Positions 1 to 12,092 of a DNA stretch of 64,000 nucleotides are shown here, in pieces. The first letter of the stretch is position 1, and each line of letters starts with the position of its first letter. The notes under the pieces are model-generated. The model did no database searches and was not told where the DNA came from. It worked only from the letters and a program-made list of their open reading frames with translations. Position numbers and translations under genes: made by a program. Source of the stretch: Casuarius casuarius (Eukaryota; Chordata; Aves; Casuariiformes; Casuariidae); contig PTFA01000011.1 of NCBI GenBank assembly GCA_003342895.1, forward strand, positions 5,740,134 through 5,804,133, given 5' to 3'.

Positions 1-84
1 AATAATTACCCTTAAAAACAAAAAAAAAGGAAAAATATCCATTACAGAGAAATATTCTCTGGAATTCACTGCAATCAAACAAGT

Positions 85-786
85 AGGGGATTGTCTAGAT
101 AAAAAGGAGCTTTGCAGTAAAGGAATGGGGGTCCTGAGGACAGACTGAACATAAGTCAAGAGTGTGTCCTTACATGGTTGAAAGCTAAAAAAAGACTGGA
201 CTGCATTAGTAACAGCATAGCCAGCAAGGCAAGGGAAGGGGTTATTCTCCTCTATTCAGCACTTGTGTGGCTGCACCTAGAGCACACCATGCCCAGTTTT
301 GGGTTCCCCAGTACAAGAAAGACATTGGCAAAATGGAGTGGGTTCAGCAGAGGGCCACCAAGATGGTCAGTGGCTGGAGCACACAATGTACAAGGAGAGC
401 CCAAGACAGCTGGGCTTGTTCAGCCTGAGGAGGAGACAATTAGAAAGGGATGAAACTGCTGTCTGCAAGTACATGGCCATAAAGAAGAAAAAGCCAGACT
501 CTTCTCAGTGGTGTACAGCAAAAGGCGAGAGGCAACGGACACAAGTTACACCAAGGCAAATTCCAATTGTGCATGACGAGATATCATTTGCACAAAAATT
601 CTTCCGAATAAGGGCTTTCAAATACTGAAACATTGCCCAGAGAGACTGTGAAATCTCTGTCCTTGGAGGTTTTTCAAAACTGAACTGGACAAGGCCTTTA
701 GCAACCTGATCTAACCTTTGAACAGAGGTTGGACCAGATAATCTCTGCAGGCCTCTTCCAACTTATAATACTCCACGATTCTCTCA
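85..786 (+). mobile_element. CR1 LINE copy, 5'-truncated and decayed
   Basis: This is the 3' part of a CR1 non-LTR retrotransposon: the C-terminal end of ORF2 (reverse transcriptase) followed by the short 3' UTR. Diagnostic pieces are the region coding ILLYSALVWLHLEH and MPSFGFPSTRK near 240-330 (CR1 consensus: [14 protein letters not shown]), the GAGCCCAAGACAGCTGGGC block near 395, and the 3' end GAGGTTGGACCAGATAATCT at 725-744, followed by CCTCTTCCAAC and an ATTCTCTCAG tail. The frame is split: 178-453 and 299-628 are open in different frames, so it is dead. The left border is uncertain, since similarity fades between about 60 and 125. It lies in a CADM2 intron, antisense to the gene. Confidence 0.85.
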
Positions 787-3637
787 GACAGATGTAGATA
801 CAACTGTTTTGGGGCTGATACTAGTTTAAGTTAAGTTAGTTAAGATAAGGAAAATAATATAAATTAAACATCTATCATTTATTTTTCGTTGACAGCCACT
901 CAGTGCATACCAACAGTGCATACACACAACATCTATATAGAAACACTCATCTTTTCAGAAGATACTTTTCCTGCTTTTACAAGGCAAATATGATTTTTGA
1001 TTACTTTTAAAATCAAGTTCTGCCATGAAATGGCTTTTCTCTCTTTTCTGTTTTCTCTCTGTTTCCTTCTCCTTTTAGCTGTTTATCAAGACAAAAAGTT
1101 CAATGCCTCTCTGAATGCTTTGCATATACTAAAAATGCATAAACTCACTTAAAATGCCTTAATTTGTTATTACAAAATCAACTGATACAATCTTATTTAT
1201 TTCTGAGGCCCAATTTTGCTAGAAAGAAAAAAAAGAAAATCCATTTAAAAAAATTCCTGAAACCTAAAAGAAAAGGTTTTACATAATACTATTGAAGTAG
1301 CATATAACAAATTTTATGGCAAAACCAGACAATTTTTATACAAAAGTTGTGCATTTAGCTTCTCCTATATTTGTACTTTTCTTAATCTCCTTTTAGAAAT
1401 GTCAACAAACTGGAGCAGGTAGGAAAGAGAAATGACTAGAGTGTTCAACTGCAGATAGCTTTGTTAATTTGGTGCCTATATGAGAGACAGAACACTAGAG
1501 TAAAAGGCATAGTATTCAGTACTTCACATTTAGACTCTCTTATTATTAACATTTATTCTATCAAACAGTATTCTTTTACCAGATAAGGATTCTTTTTTTG
1601 ACTAATAGCAATGGAGCTACAATTTTAGAATGGCTTTTTTCCCCTTTGGTGCAACTCTGAACTCAATGCATCATTTATATTCTTTTGCACCACGTATAAT
1701 ATACTGTAACACAATTGGATTTACTGGTGCTAGACAGACGAACTCCTAACCTTTAATGTCAGCTGCATTAGCATATAATTTCATATCTATTTTCTCAGAT
1801 TTATCATTTCACCTTTTCCAGTGCACAAGCTAATGTAACTTCTGCTGATGCCACCGCAAACTGGTTAGGTTATTTTATTTCTAACCTTTGTGAAAATGGC
1901 AATGTGCTCTTCAGAAGACCTAGAAAACTAAACTGAAATGAATGTGTTCAGTGCCCTCCTCTCATTTCTGTTTTACTCTTTCACTGCTCTCGTTCACACA
2001 TCTTTTTTGTCTCCCTCTCCCCCTTTCTTTTAAACCACTCCTTTAAGAAATGTTGAGAACAGCATGTTAGTTGAAGACTCAAATCACCAAATAGCCTGCT
2101 TGGCTTCAATTACATGTCAGCTGAAAGAAAAGGCAAAGTTATTACACCAGACTGTAAGATACAATCTTTAAAAAAAAAATCTTTTGAGATGTGTTCTTTG
2201 TTCCTACGCATACTACACCAGTGGTTCTCTAAAAGTATTAACACTACTTACAGTTATTTTCAATCTTTACATTTCTTTAACATTTTCATCCTGTCATCTC
2301 TTCTGTATGACAGGATCTCTGGAATGCTGTGCCATATGTGTTAGCTATGCTGTTAAATTCTTCTTTTTAATTACGTTTCACAAGGTGCTACTTTTCTGTC
2401 AGCAATTTCCTTAGAGATTTTCCAATGGCTGGAAAGAATGGGTCTCTGTTTCCCTATTTCTTATCCTTGTTACAAAAGTTCAAACACATTTCAGATGACT
2501 GGAGCCTAAAATTCCTGCCCGTCTCCAGTAACACTTTTCTGAATTAAGAGACAAAGTAGATATTTTTTTAAAAAGTTTTTTTAAATAACTACATAGAAAA
2601 GTTGGATTTCCAGTAATTTACTGATCTACTCTTACAGCAGAATGAACAGAGGTGACATGATCAAATACCAATATCTTACCTGTTTTATTCATATATGCTA
2701 TAATGGGCACCTCAGTTGTTTGCAGTAGATGTAACTAAGCCTTCCCTTATAGGAAGGCTATCCCTATTCATTCACCAAAAGGGATTTTCAACTATCCTAA
2801 GCTTTATGAGAATGTGGACTAGAAAAGTTAGTTTTAAATCTAGAACACACACAGTGAAAGAGAAGACAGAAAAGAAATACCAAGCTTTTACATGCAATTC
2901 TTGCCTAATTCGCTGCATCCTCAAAGCAAAGTCCTTGCTTTCAGCTTTGGTTTTAGTCACCCAGTGACTTTTCCAGTTACAAAAACCTTTGTGCAACTCC
3001 CCCTGCTCCCTGAGAAGTTATTCTAACCTTCTCTGAAGCCCATCTTCTCCCTGCTCCTCCCAGCAGACTCTCAGCATCTTTGCCTCAGCTACAAGCTCCC
3101 TGTTCCCTGCTGAGACTCCCTCAGNTGGTACAACCTGAGTCTTCCTCACCTGAGCAGGCTCAGTAGCGCCCCTGTGGGAAGTGCAATCTCCCGTGTCTTC
3201 CAGATTGTTCTACCTCACCCAGTCACTTCACTTAGAGGAGCATAACATAAAACTGGCAATTGACCAAATAAGACATATGTCATAGTGCATGGGCAAAAAG
3301 GAATGAAAAGGTAAAATATCTTGGGTGAGTGGTATGACTGTGACAACAACAATTCTGTAAAATGTTTTTCTATGAAGCATCACAGTTGAGTTTAATATGC
3401 TGGAAAGAGTTCAGAGCAATTCAAAATATGTTTTAACAGCTTGAAGAAAAAAAATAAAAAGATAGTTATATGGCCACTACAGCAAATTACAATCAATTCC
3501 TTAGGTATGTACTATCATTGATTCAGTAACACTTTTCTATTAACCACAGTTTTTACAAAAGTATATTTAAAATGTAATTCTAAATAATGCATAGTTTTGA
3601 CAATTGGACCATATTATGTGAAAGTCCTTTTAAATAC
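787..3637. other. CADM2: CADM2 intron (downstream part), no gene seen
   Basis: This is intron sequence downstream of the Ig2 half-exon. It is AT-rich, and no open frame resembling the next CADM2 exon is present on the minus strand, so that exon lies outside the window. A pyrimidine-rich, GC-raised stretch lies at about 2995-3230. A short perfect hairpin (8-base arms, AGCCTTCC) lies at 2738-2759. I see no RNA gene or recognisable transposon. Confidence 0.7.
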
Positions 3638-3775
3638 CTTTAACTTCTTTGTCATTCTTGAACCATCTGATATCAGCTGCTGGTTTACTACCAGAAGTCT
3701 TGCACGTTAGCTGCATCCTCTCTCCCTCCATAACTGGTGAAGTAAATCCAGTAATTTGTGGTTTCTCAGGAACAC
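3638..3775 (-). CDS. CADM2: CADM2 exon: first half of Ig domain 2
   Basis: This 138-base exon (45 full codons plus split codons) encodes the first half of the second Ig domain of CADM2. The translation reads VPEKPQITGFTSPVMEGER, then MQLTCKTSGSKPAADIRWF, then KNDKEVK. The B-strand cysteine is at 3702-3704; its partner lies in the next exon, outside the window. The conserved C-strand Trp is in DIRWF. The acceptor is TTGTTAG|GTGTTCC and the donor AAAG|GTATTT. The donor is the weakest of the three (GTATTT rather than GTAAGT). Junctions are phase 1 on both sides: the upstream G plus GT gives Gly, as in the LGVPEKP junction of the family. Several positions differ from the mammalian protein as I recall it (ITGFT for ISGFS, GER for GDL, EVK for EIK), which fits a bird or reptile orthologue. 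Confidence 0.96.
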
Positions 3776-6268
3776 CTAACAAGCAAACAAGTAAAATGTC
3801 TCTGACATTGCCAACTGATACCATAAANATATTACCAACTAAATTTCTTCATATACTCCAAATTCTGGAAATAGAATAATTAGTTCCTTGTCTTCTATCA
3901 AAATTGGTATCACTGAATCCTGTTTCCTATTATAAACGTAACTGTCAACCTGAACCGTTGTTGATTCTAAAGAATTTAAGAGAACAGATACTATCTAGTT
4001 TTTTTAATAAACAAGATTATTTTGTACTTTAAAACTTTATCTTCTTTCTTATATCCTGTATATTCTGCATTCAGGTCCAGTCTGACTTGCTATTACTAGG
4101 TTTAAACTGGTCTGTACAGTAAGCACAATGACAAAGTATATTAGAATTACAATTATGAAAATAAAACAAAGCTAGCAACAAAAAGCTGAACTCATCTGAG
4201 TTCAGAAGAAATGATCAAGCATGAATTGTGAAGATTCTAACACAGAAATCCGGGAGAAAAGGCAGGATGAAAAGAAATACAGGAGTTTCTTTATATTCAG
4301 AAAACATGTAATGAAATAACCAGCAGCTATCACACCATCCATTGGCTCCAGAGAATTCTTTAGCTGATACAGAGTGCTTTGGAAGAGGCCTTATGATCAC
4401 AAAATACCATACACACAATATTACATTTGGAAAGGGTTGTTTTTCAATGAACTATGGAAGATTTTAAGTAAGGAATTCTGAATAGAATTGGAAATATTTA
4501 ATCACTGCATGCATAAAACCTTTTGACTTTGGAAAACACAAGAATAACTTATTTTAAGATGATTCTGATGATTGTAATTTTAAAAGCTCTGAAAATATCA
4601 TTAAGGTCAGAACTTGCATCTGAAATGCTTTGATGCATTCATATTTGTGGCTAGATAAAGGAATCAGTCACAGTAATTGATCCTGTGCCCTGTATTTCAC
4701 AATTTGGTTTGTTTACATCTCTTTTTGAAAATGAGAAATTATGTACATAAAAACCAAGCAGCAGTACCTATCACAGAGGACATTTCTGTAATAAATCTAC
4801 TCCTCTCTTTCAGGATATAAAATAGCATCTACTATAATACCTTGACACTCAAGTCTTCTAATCTGTATCAGAGCAGTCAAAGAAAAGATCATTAGCCCAT
4901 AAATAGTTTATCTGATTACAAAGATGTAATATATTTAAAAGGAAAACATCCCATTCTCAGGTAGAATGTGTTCCAAGATTTAAAGTGTTATGTTGAAATA
5001 GAAANTTAAAAATACAAAATGAAAGAAGAGAGGCTTCTTAAACCTTGTAGCTTGCTTTCTTGGACAGAAAATCGCTGATGTTGGGAAAAGTTCACTAAAA
5101 AAAACAAAAACAAAGGTAAAACTAAATGGATTGTAAAAGATCAAATTATTTCGATTAACAAAAATTGGCTAGATGTTTTTTTCTGTCATTGTAACACCTT
5201 TCTATGTCATTCTGCCATTTAAAAGGTTGAGTCTACTCATCTATTGTTTAGATCATGAGATGACTCTCTACAGAAAAAAAAAATTAATCTTAGGCAGTTG
5301 TTATTCCAGAATACTCTGCTTTGAGTGGGTATTTTTTGTGCTTAATAGCAAACTTGTGAATATTTTTGTAAAATAGTCTCACAAGGACAGAAAGACAGAC
5401 ATATTTCCTATCCTATGCACAAAACCAATTCCCTGTCTGGATTAAGGTTAATATTACTGGCACAGAGAATATCTTACATTAGTCCTATTAATTCAACTGT
5501 CTGCCTGCATGTCTGTATATAAAAACAAAACAAAATGAAACAAAGAGTTAAGTTCAGGGACAAAAAAGGAGACAGGAATAAAAATCTCTCTCTAAAATCA
5601 TATAACCTGTTAGGTACACAGGTGTGTTTCAACGAACTATAGCAATTTCAGCTGATCGGGCTACTGACATTCATAGAATCATATAAAGCATCGAGCAGAA
5701 ACTTTACTTCCTGGGCACCTCTACAAATCTATTGCTTTTCTATGTGTATCTATAACCTTTGGGGAAAACAGCAGAGCATTTAGAGGGTAAAGCATAAAAG
5801 AAGCAGCAAATCTAGTGAAAATATTCACTTTATAGACAGAAAAAGAAAGCGGGATTAGCCAAGAAAATGCTCAGCTTTGGAAAAACTATAAAGCTCTAAA
5901 ACCTTTTTTGATTTAATGCTTTCTAATTTTCTCCCCTCTGCTCTATACAGTACATTGTTAGGAGATGAACCTTCTTCACCCTCTTGGTGCTTGGGAAGTA
6001 GAGGTTATGTCCATTTTACGGAGCACTCATACTGTAGTATTTGTGTGCTCTGTAATTCATTATCCCGCCACAGCACAAACAATAAGAGGCGTGCTACTCT
6101 TCAGCACAGCACTCTGAAAATAATAAATGACAGGGAAATAAGATTGTGTATTTACATGCATCTTCTGCTAAGCTTTAGAAAAGTTCATTCTTATCATAAT
6201 TTGCCAAAGCTTGAGAAGTCTAAACACTTGCTTCTTTAACATTGGTATGCTCAGTCATTTATACTCAC
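3776..6268 (-). other. CADM2: CADM2 intron, complete (2,493 bases)
   Basis: This intron separates the two Ig half-exons and is bounded by GTGAGT on the 6268 side and TTGTTAG on the 3776 side, phase 1. It is AT-rich. A weak trace of a CR1-like end (TCATAGAATCAT, 5671-5682) is too short to call. No other gene or repeat is recognised. One ambiguous base lies at 3828, about 50 bases from the acceptor. Confidence 0.85.
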
Positions 6269-6421
6269 CAAGAACGGTAAGAAAAGCCTTGGAAGTTTTG
6301 ACAGGCATAGTAAATAAAGAGCAGGTGTACTGCCCTTCATCCGACAGAGACACATCACTGACGCTGATACTCAGTTCATGCCACGAAGCTCGAACCAGCT
6401 CAATTCTGTTGTCCCTCAGAG
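6269..6421 (-). CDS. CADM2: CADM2 exon: second half of Ig domain 1
   Basis: This 153-base exon (50 full codons plus split codons) completes Ig1 of CADM2. The translation begins LRDNRIELVRASWHELSIS and continues through SVSDVSLSDEGQYTCSLF to TSKAFLTVL. DEGQYTC is the classic Ig F-strand motif (D-x-G-x-Y-x-C); its cysteine, at 6321-6323, should pair with the cysteine of the preceding exon. The acceptor is TTTTTCAG|CTCTGAGG and the donor CTTG|GTGAGT, a near-consensus strong site. Both junctions are phase 1, so this exon can be spliced to its neighbours without changing frame. Phe in TSKAFLTVL replaces Tyr of the mammalian sequence as I recall it, a conservative change. The exon lies about 52.8 kb from the upstream exon and 2.5 kb from the downstream one. 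No frameshift, stop or N falls inside it. Confidence 0.97.
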
Positions 6422-9400
6422 CTGAAAAACAAAAATTCATATGCCGTAAGGTACAAAAGAACACATCAACAAAGCTTGGTATCTTACAGAAGAGGCTCTA
6501 TCTATTTCATCTAGTGAAATCACACTCTCGAATACAGAGATGTGCCTACAGTTATCTTTAAGCATACTGTTTTGCTGTCTTTATGGAATAAGTTTCCAGA
6601 TTTTAGCAAGTTTCAGAACAGGGACCTAAATGGCTCGTAATGTATATAAACCTAGAATCTAACTGGCTATTGTTACCTTTATTCTTCCTCCGAAAAAATA
6701 AGATTGATTCTTGAAATAGTCATATTTTTTATTTTACCCCTTTGTCCACTATGCTATAAATAACATCACAGGAGATCTAAGTGTCGAGTCACTGATTTAG
6801 TTAGTCTCCTAAAAGAAGAAATTCTCATGTTTGATCTGGTGGTATTTAAGCTTATTTCACTCTGGTTTTTTATTTTGTCTCTGATAGCTTTGCTCAGGGC
6901 CTAAACTAATTCCTTCCTAAAAGCATTTTTTCCCATGTATCTACAAATTTGGTACCATTTTCAGAATTCTGTTTCCTCTACTAACAAACTATATTTTCAA
7001 CTAAAGAAGTGGAGTGTTACATAGCTTGCCTGCTCTCACATCCATTACTAATAAGATTGAATAGGAACGCAGGTGTCTTGAACAGTCTAAGGGTATTTCT
7101 TACTAGGAATATATTGAAAGTTCTATATATATTTGTAATACTTTTAAAGATTTGAGGTAACTGAGTACAGTGGCTTTAGTTTTTTGATTATGACTAAAAA
7201 TCTGATCTGATATGAGAAAATCCTTTGTAACAAACTTTTGTTTGAATGAAACCTTTGAGGGAGGAAGAGCAAGGAGCTTACTCAAATTCGAAATGTTACT
7301 TTAGCTAATACTATAAAAATTTTAAATATTTTAAAACTTGTATTTANGTTAACCCACATTTTTCATTTAAAATGGTTGAAACATTCCCAAACATTCCATT
7401 TTTTGGAATTAAGCTGTTTCAGAAATCCACATATATTAAGTCTTTCTGTAGCATAGATATACCAGTCTCAGAAATAAGTAAGCACTGTTACTCTCTTACG
7501 TGAACAATAAAAAAGCCTCTGTAACTCAGAAAGTTCTGCTGTATACCTTTAGATTCAAATCTTTCATCTGAGAGTATTTGAATCTTCACTGCAATGTTTT
7601 TCACAGTAAGCCTCTGAAAGCCAAAGTAAAATGGGACTATTATAATTACTGGGAGATCTACATTTTGATTTGTGAGACGATCCAAGATGCACAGTCGCTA
7701 AGGCTGTTCTCACTCACCTCTTTCAAAAGGCTGCAAAGGCTCTTAAATTTCAGTTTCACCTAATGTTTATATCTGTCCAGTGGTAAAAATGAAGCTTTAC
7801 AGTAGTTCTTGTGCTACTAAATCTGGATGTTTCTACATTATTGCAAGGCTATCTAAGTGCTGTCAGTATGGGAAGATTTGCACCAAAATTAGCAGCTACA
7901 ACAAAGATTCAGCAAAAATGTCACTTGAACTGGTTGTCTTCTAAGGCTGCTGTTCAGGTTCCTTTACAATGACTTCAAGCTGAANTTATTGGTTATTTCA
8001 AGGCAGGTCAGCAAAAGCTTAACTTCTTTTTTCCAGGGTCTGATAACTTAAAGGTGACAGCTTGAGCAGACCTCACATACGAGCATGCCATAAGCTGCTC
8101 CAAGGCACATCAAAGTGGCTGAGACTGTGGGTAATGGACAACTACCAAATATATCTGAGACACTTTCTGGCATCCTACCATAGCAAAAATAAACAATTAT
8201 ATAATACATATTGCATGTAATTAATAAATAATGATGGAAAATAGGTGGAACATTAAAGTAAATAAGCAAACAAAACAAAGCCACAGACTGAAAAGCAATA
8301 TACTACCAATATGCTGATATAAGAGCCTGGGAAAGCAAGCTCAAGAAAACAAGAAGTACATCAAAGCAAGCTTCTACCAACACAAGCTTGCAAACACAGC
8401 TGATGGCTTGCAGCTTTACTGGGCAAAAGTGTTCACAACAGTGAAGCTGTTGCTATCTTTGAGTAATTAGATGGAGACTTAGAATTCATTTCTCAGCATT
8501 TCAATTCTAGTCATACATAAACTGAGTAGACATAAGAATGGTAGTTTATTTCACATTACTGACCTCTAAAGAAAATTTTTGTTTTCAGAATGACCCAGTG
8601 CTTCCAAATGGTTTGATTAACACACCCAGATATATAATTTGGATAACAGTATAGGAAATTAAAAAAAACCCAAGTACCTCATAATTTGAAAGTGGTGATT
8701 TCTGCCTCAACTGAACCAGAAATTATGTAAAATATAATGCAGTATATCATCTTACATAATACTGTATTTTGTTATAATTTTCAGTTGCCACTGCCTCATG
8801 ATTATTGGGTAAAAAGTGCCCCCGATAAAGATTTATGTAGCTGTTAAAATATTTTCCTACAGATGTAGCAATGTGCAGAATGTCATGCACTAAAAAGAAC
8901 TCTAATATATTCTGCTATAGCACAAATGGTCTACAGATGATGCCAGGAGCAAAGCATTTCTTGTAGAGAAAAAGCAACCAGTGAGATACGAACCAACTGC
9001 ATCAACTACATCCCTACTGCTGCCTTCCCTTATTTCTTCCCCTCCACACCTTTTTCAACCCTTGTACAACATAAAAAGCCCTAGCTCAGTCAATTTTCTG
9101 GAAAATTGGTAAAAACAACCACTGATCAAGAACTAAGATCTGACATACCAAGGTTCAGCCCGGAGTGAATTTTTATTGAAAGCACAGAAAAAAAGTGTTT
9201 TATAATGGAAATACCAACACAGAGCCTTTGCAAACATGCTGCAAATAGCACCCACATAATACCCTTTTGCAGGAAATCTGTTTGTCAGAAGCATTTTTAT
9301 AAGTGCCAAGTCTAAATGCAATTAATAATCCGTGCCTTCGATTCCAAAGATAAACTTCTGTTAGCTTCCCTGTCTACAGAGATTTGAGAGCAAGCCATTA

Positions 9401-9639
9401 AAAAACCTCCAGGGTTATTCCACAGACATGGCTAGCACTTGCATGGACTCTTGGTAGGATTTCATTTTCAAGCTTTATTCCTATCCTATCGAAGTAATAA
9501 ACAACACTATATATATATGTTTAGAAAGCCATAAATTCCTGCTATGAAACTGATAGTTGTAACGGATGTCAGAATTGGTTCGTTTCCATTTTCTGTGCTA
9601 GGTTTTACCTTTCGCTAAAAGGGTGAAGTTGGATCACAG
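6422..9639. other. Intron sequence, nothing recognised
   Basis: AT-rich intron without a supported gene or repeat. Short frames here are unrelated to any family I know. A short inverted repeat (GCAAGCTT / AAGCTTGC) lies near 8374-8400. Confidence 0.6.
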
Positions 9640-9880
9640 AGGGCTGCCCATCTAGTCCTGGCTCCTGGACTCTGGCTCAGCAGGATCCCTGCAGAAGAGG
9701 GTGAACGCTCCCTCCGAGAGCAAACGAGTGACCTGCAGTACTGGGGAAGCCAAGAGTGCATCTAGCGAGCTGGCAGTCTCCAAGTGGAGGGGCTGACAGG
9801 AGCGGGGTCTTGTGCATGGCAGACTGTAACCTGCCACCAAGCCTGGCTGCTGGAATAAAGAAGCCTGCGGAGCCTGAATA
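9640..9880 (+). other. GC-raised block with AATAAA, possible old LTR
   Basis: About 240 bases clearly richer in G and C than the flanks, with several CpG dinucleotides. A canonical AATAAA lies at 9854-9859, followed about 15 bases later by GCCTGCGGAGCCTGA. The mix of a GC-rich body and AATAAA near the 3' edge resembles the U3/R part of an avian retroviral LTR. I cannot find convincing TG...CA ends, target-site duplications, a primer binding site or a partner LTR. An old solo LTR is an inference; an unrelated GC block is equally possible. Confidence 0.25.
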
Positions 9881-12051
9881 GCAGCTGGCTACTGAAAGGT
9901 ATTGGCTGGAAAGCAAAAGCTTGATGGAGAGGACATACTCCTCAAGAAGCTGGTGGAAAGGAAAATTTGTTTACAACCCTCTGCATTCAATCCATCTCGG
10001 CAGATCTGAGTTCTACTTGTTTAAAGAGCAACCTTGTCCTGTTTATTACTTTATATTTAAAGCACATGAGCTTCAAAAGCATTTTGCAAGGCTTTTCTTT
10101 GTAGCGAGAGTTGCCCCAAACAGGACAATTTTACAAGGTTCAAGCCTACTCAAGGTTCTACCGTAGCAGTATACAGTAAATAAAGTATCATGAAGTAAAA
10201 TACAGAATATTCTCTCTCATTTAATTAACAACCAAAAGCAAAAAGTAGAGCATGTAGAGGGCCATTCTGCATGAATGTGGAACTTGGTACACACTAAGAA
10301 ATAGGCTTCTGAGGTACTGAAATGTCCATGCATTGTTCAATAGCCACTGCAGTGAATATTTCTAGCTCCCTGCAAAAGTTAACAGGAAGCACCAAACTTG
10401 TGTTTAAAGTGTCTGTCTCATACTAAAATACAGCTACTTTATTGTACTCAAGTGACAGTATTTATTCCTCCACCTTTTAAAAAGGCTATATTAATAGCTG
10501 CATTAGTATTCCACGTGTAATTTCTGAATATTATTTCTTATTTATATTGTGGTAGTGAGTAGACAGCTTATGCGTGCACAAAAAAGTCAGTTTTGCCCCT
10601 AGAGACACTACACGCTCTGTCTTTACTTGACTTGCATCATGCCCTAGCCTCATTCCTATCTCTGCTGGCTCTTGTAGAACCTCCTCTGGAAGCTCGTCCT
10701 CTTTCCCATTGCCCACTTTGCAGGAGGCCAACAGACCGTTTTAGCCTCTCTGGGGGGATTTTCACTTACATTCCAGAATCATTACCTTAACAGCTTGCAC
10801 ACCTGCATTTTTACATGCTACAGCGATGTTAGAAAAATAAATGGTAAATAAGCAGAGTTTGACACAGATATATTTAACTTCCGTGAAATATATCTAAGTC
10901 AAAACAGTAAGAATCAATACCACCACCAGCCAGCTTGTCCTTGCTGGAATCTTGCATAGCAAGCACTTACACAAAAATGTAAGATGCAATGGGAAACAGA
11001 ATTGTAGAGTAAGTTCCAGTACATCCTTAGTACATTAGTAGTTTTTAGTAATTCCTAGACACATATGATGTAGCTAATTTGCAAGGATATGAAATAATTA
11101 TGCGTAAAATACCTCTTCCTAAACAGACACACTTCATTTATTTTACCTGTCATTCCCTTTTTCTATACAAAAAATTTTCTCTTAGAATGTTTTCTGAGAC
11201 AGAAGATATTCCTTACAAGCAACCGTGATAATTTGCACATCTTATGTTATTATGAGTAAAAGACAGTGTAGTGTATTTCAGCTGCATTAATTAGGAAGTA
11301 TTAAGACTGGCAAATATTGCAATCAACTGGTCTCCTTGTCCACAGTTCTATAAAACTATATTTTATATTTTGCACAAAATAATATAATGATCATATGTAG
11401 TCAAACCTTGTGATAGGAATTAGATCAAAAACAGAAAAGAAAATTAGAAATTTGTATTATCATGGAAAAAACACTTGCATTTCATACTGGGAGGAAAAGA
11501 CACTGGACTTTTTTAGATACAGTAGCCACAGAGCAGTATCTGTAATCTTATTTCTCTAAAGAGACTACATCTTAATAGTGTTTGGAATCAAATATTTGAA
11601 CAATGGAGAAAAAACAAACAACAAAAAGCTGAATCCTCCAGAGTAATTTGCAGATGTTTTGACAATACTGACTTGACATCTGCTGCCATCCTGGGATTCA
11701 CTCAACAAAATTTCTTCCTTATGTTGGAGGTGTTCTCTCTATCATGGGAATAATTTAACTATTAGTTGGAACCAGAAAGATTTCTGATCCTGTACAGGTC
11801 ATGCTGAACTCCCAGAAATTAAATGCTACGAAACAGAAACAAACACTCTGATTTCTAGATTCCAGCCTTCCAAATGCAGTAATACCATCAAATCTGAAAC
11901 AGATTTCAAGGGATTTATGCTTTGTTCCCAGACATACCTGGGAAGCCTTTTGCTACGTTCCTAATGAAGTCAGTATTATCAAAAGGCCTACAAAGATGAT
12001 CCACAGAACTTGCTGGTAGTTGTGCATCAAAATCTGTCAGACAGGTTACAG
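9881..12051. other. Intron sequence, nothing recognised
   Basis: AT-rich intron. No gene, RNA gene or transposon is supported. Confidence 0.6.
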
Positions 12052-12092
12052 ACCACCACCACCACCACCACCACCTAATAATAATAATAATA
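12052..12092. repeat. Compound microsatellite (ACC)8-(TAA)5
   Basis: Eight perfect ACC units (12052-12075) run directly into a TAA array (12076-12092). It gives a spurious poly-Trp run in a minus-strand frame. Compound trinucleotide arrays of this kind are usually length-polymorphic. Confidence 0.95.

Noticed and set aside
178..628. Open frames that could look like small genes at the left edge
   Set aside because: They are remnants of CR1 reverse transcriptase and 3' UTR in shifted frames.
787..3637. Possible next CADM2 exon (second half of Ig2)
   Set aside because: No minus-strand frame here carries the expected Ig F-strand D-x-x-x-x-x-C pattern or the adjoining family sequence, so the exon must lie outside the window.
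5671..5682. TCATAGAATCAT, resembling the reversed tail of a CR1
   Set aside because: The match ends after about 12 bases and the following sequence does not continue into CR1.
12052..12092. Trinucleotide array considered as a CRISPR-like or coding repeat
   Set aside because: It is a simple compound microsatellite without spacers, in a vertebrate intron.
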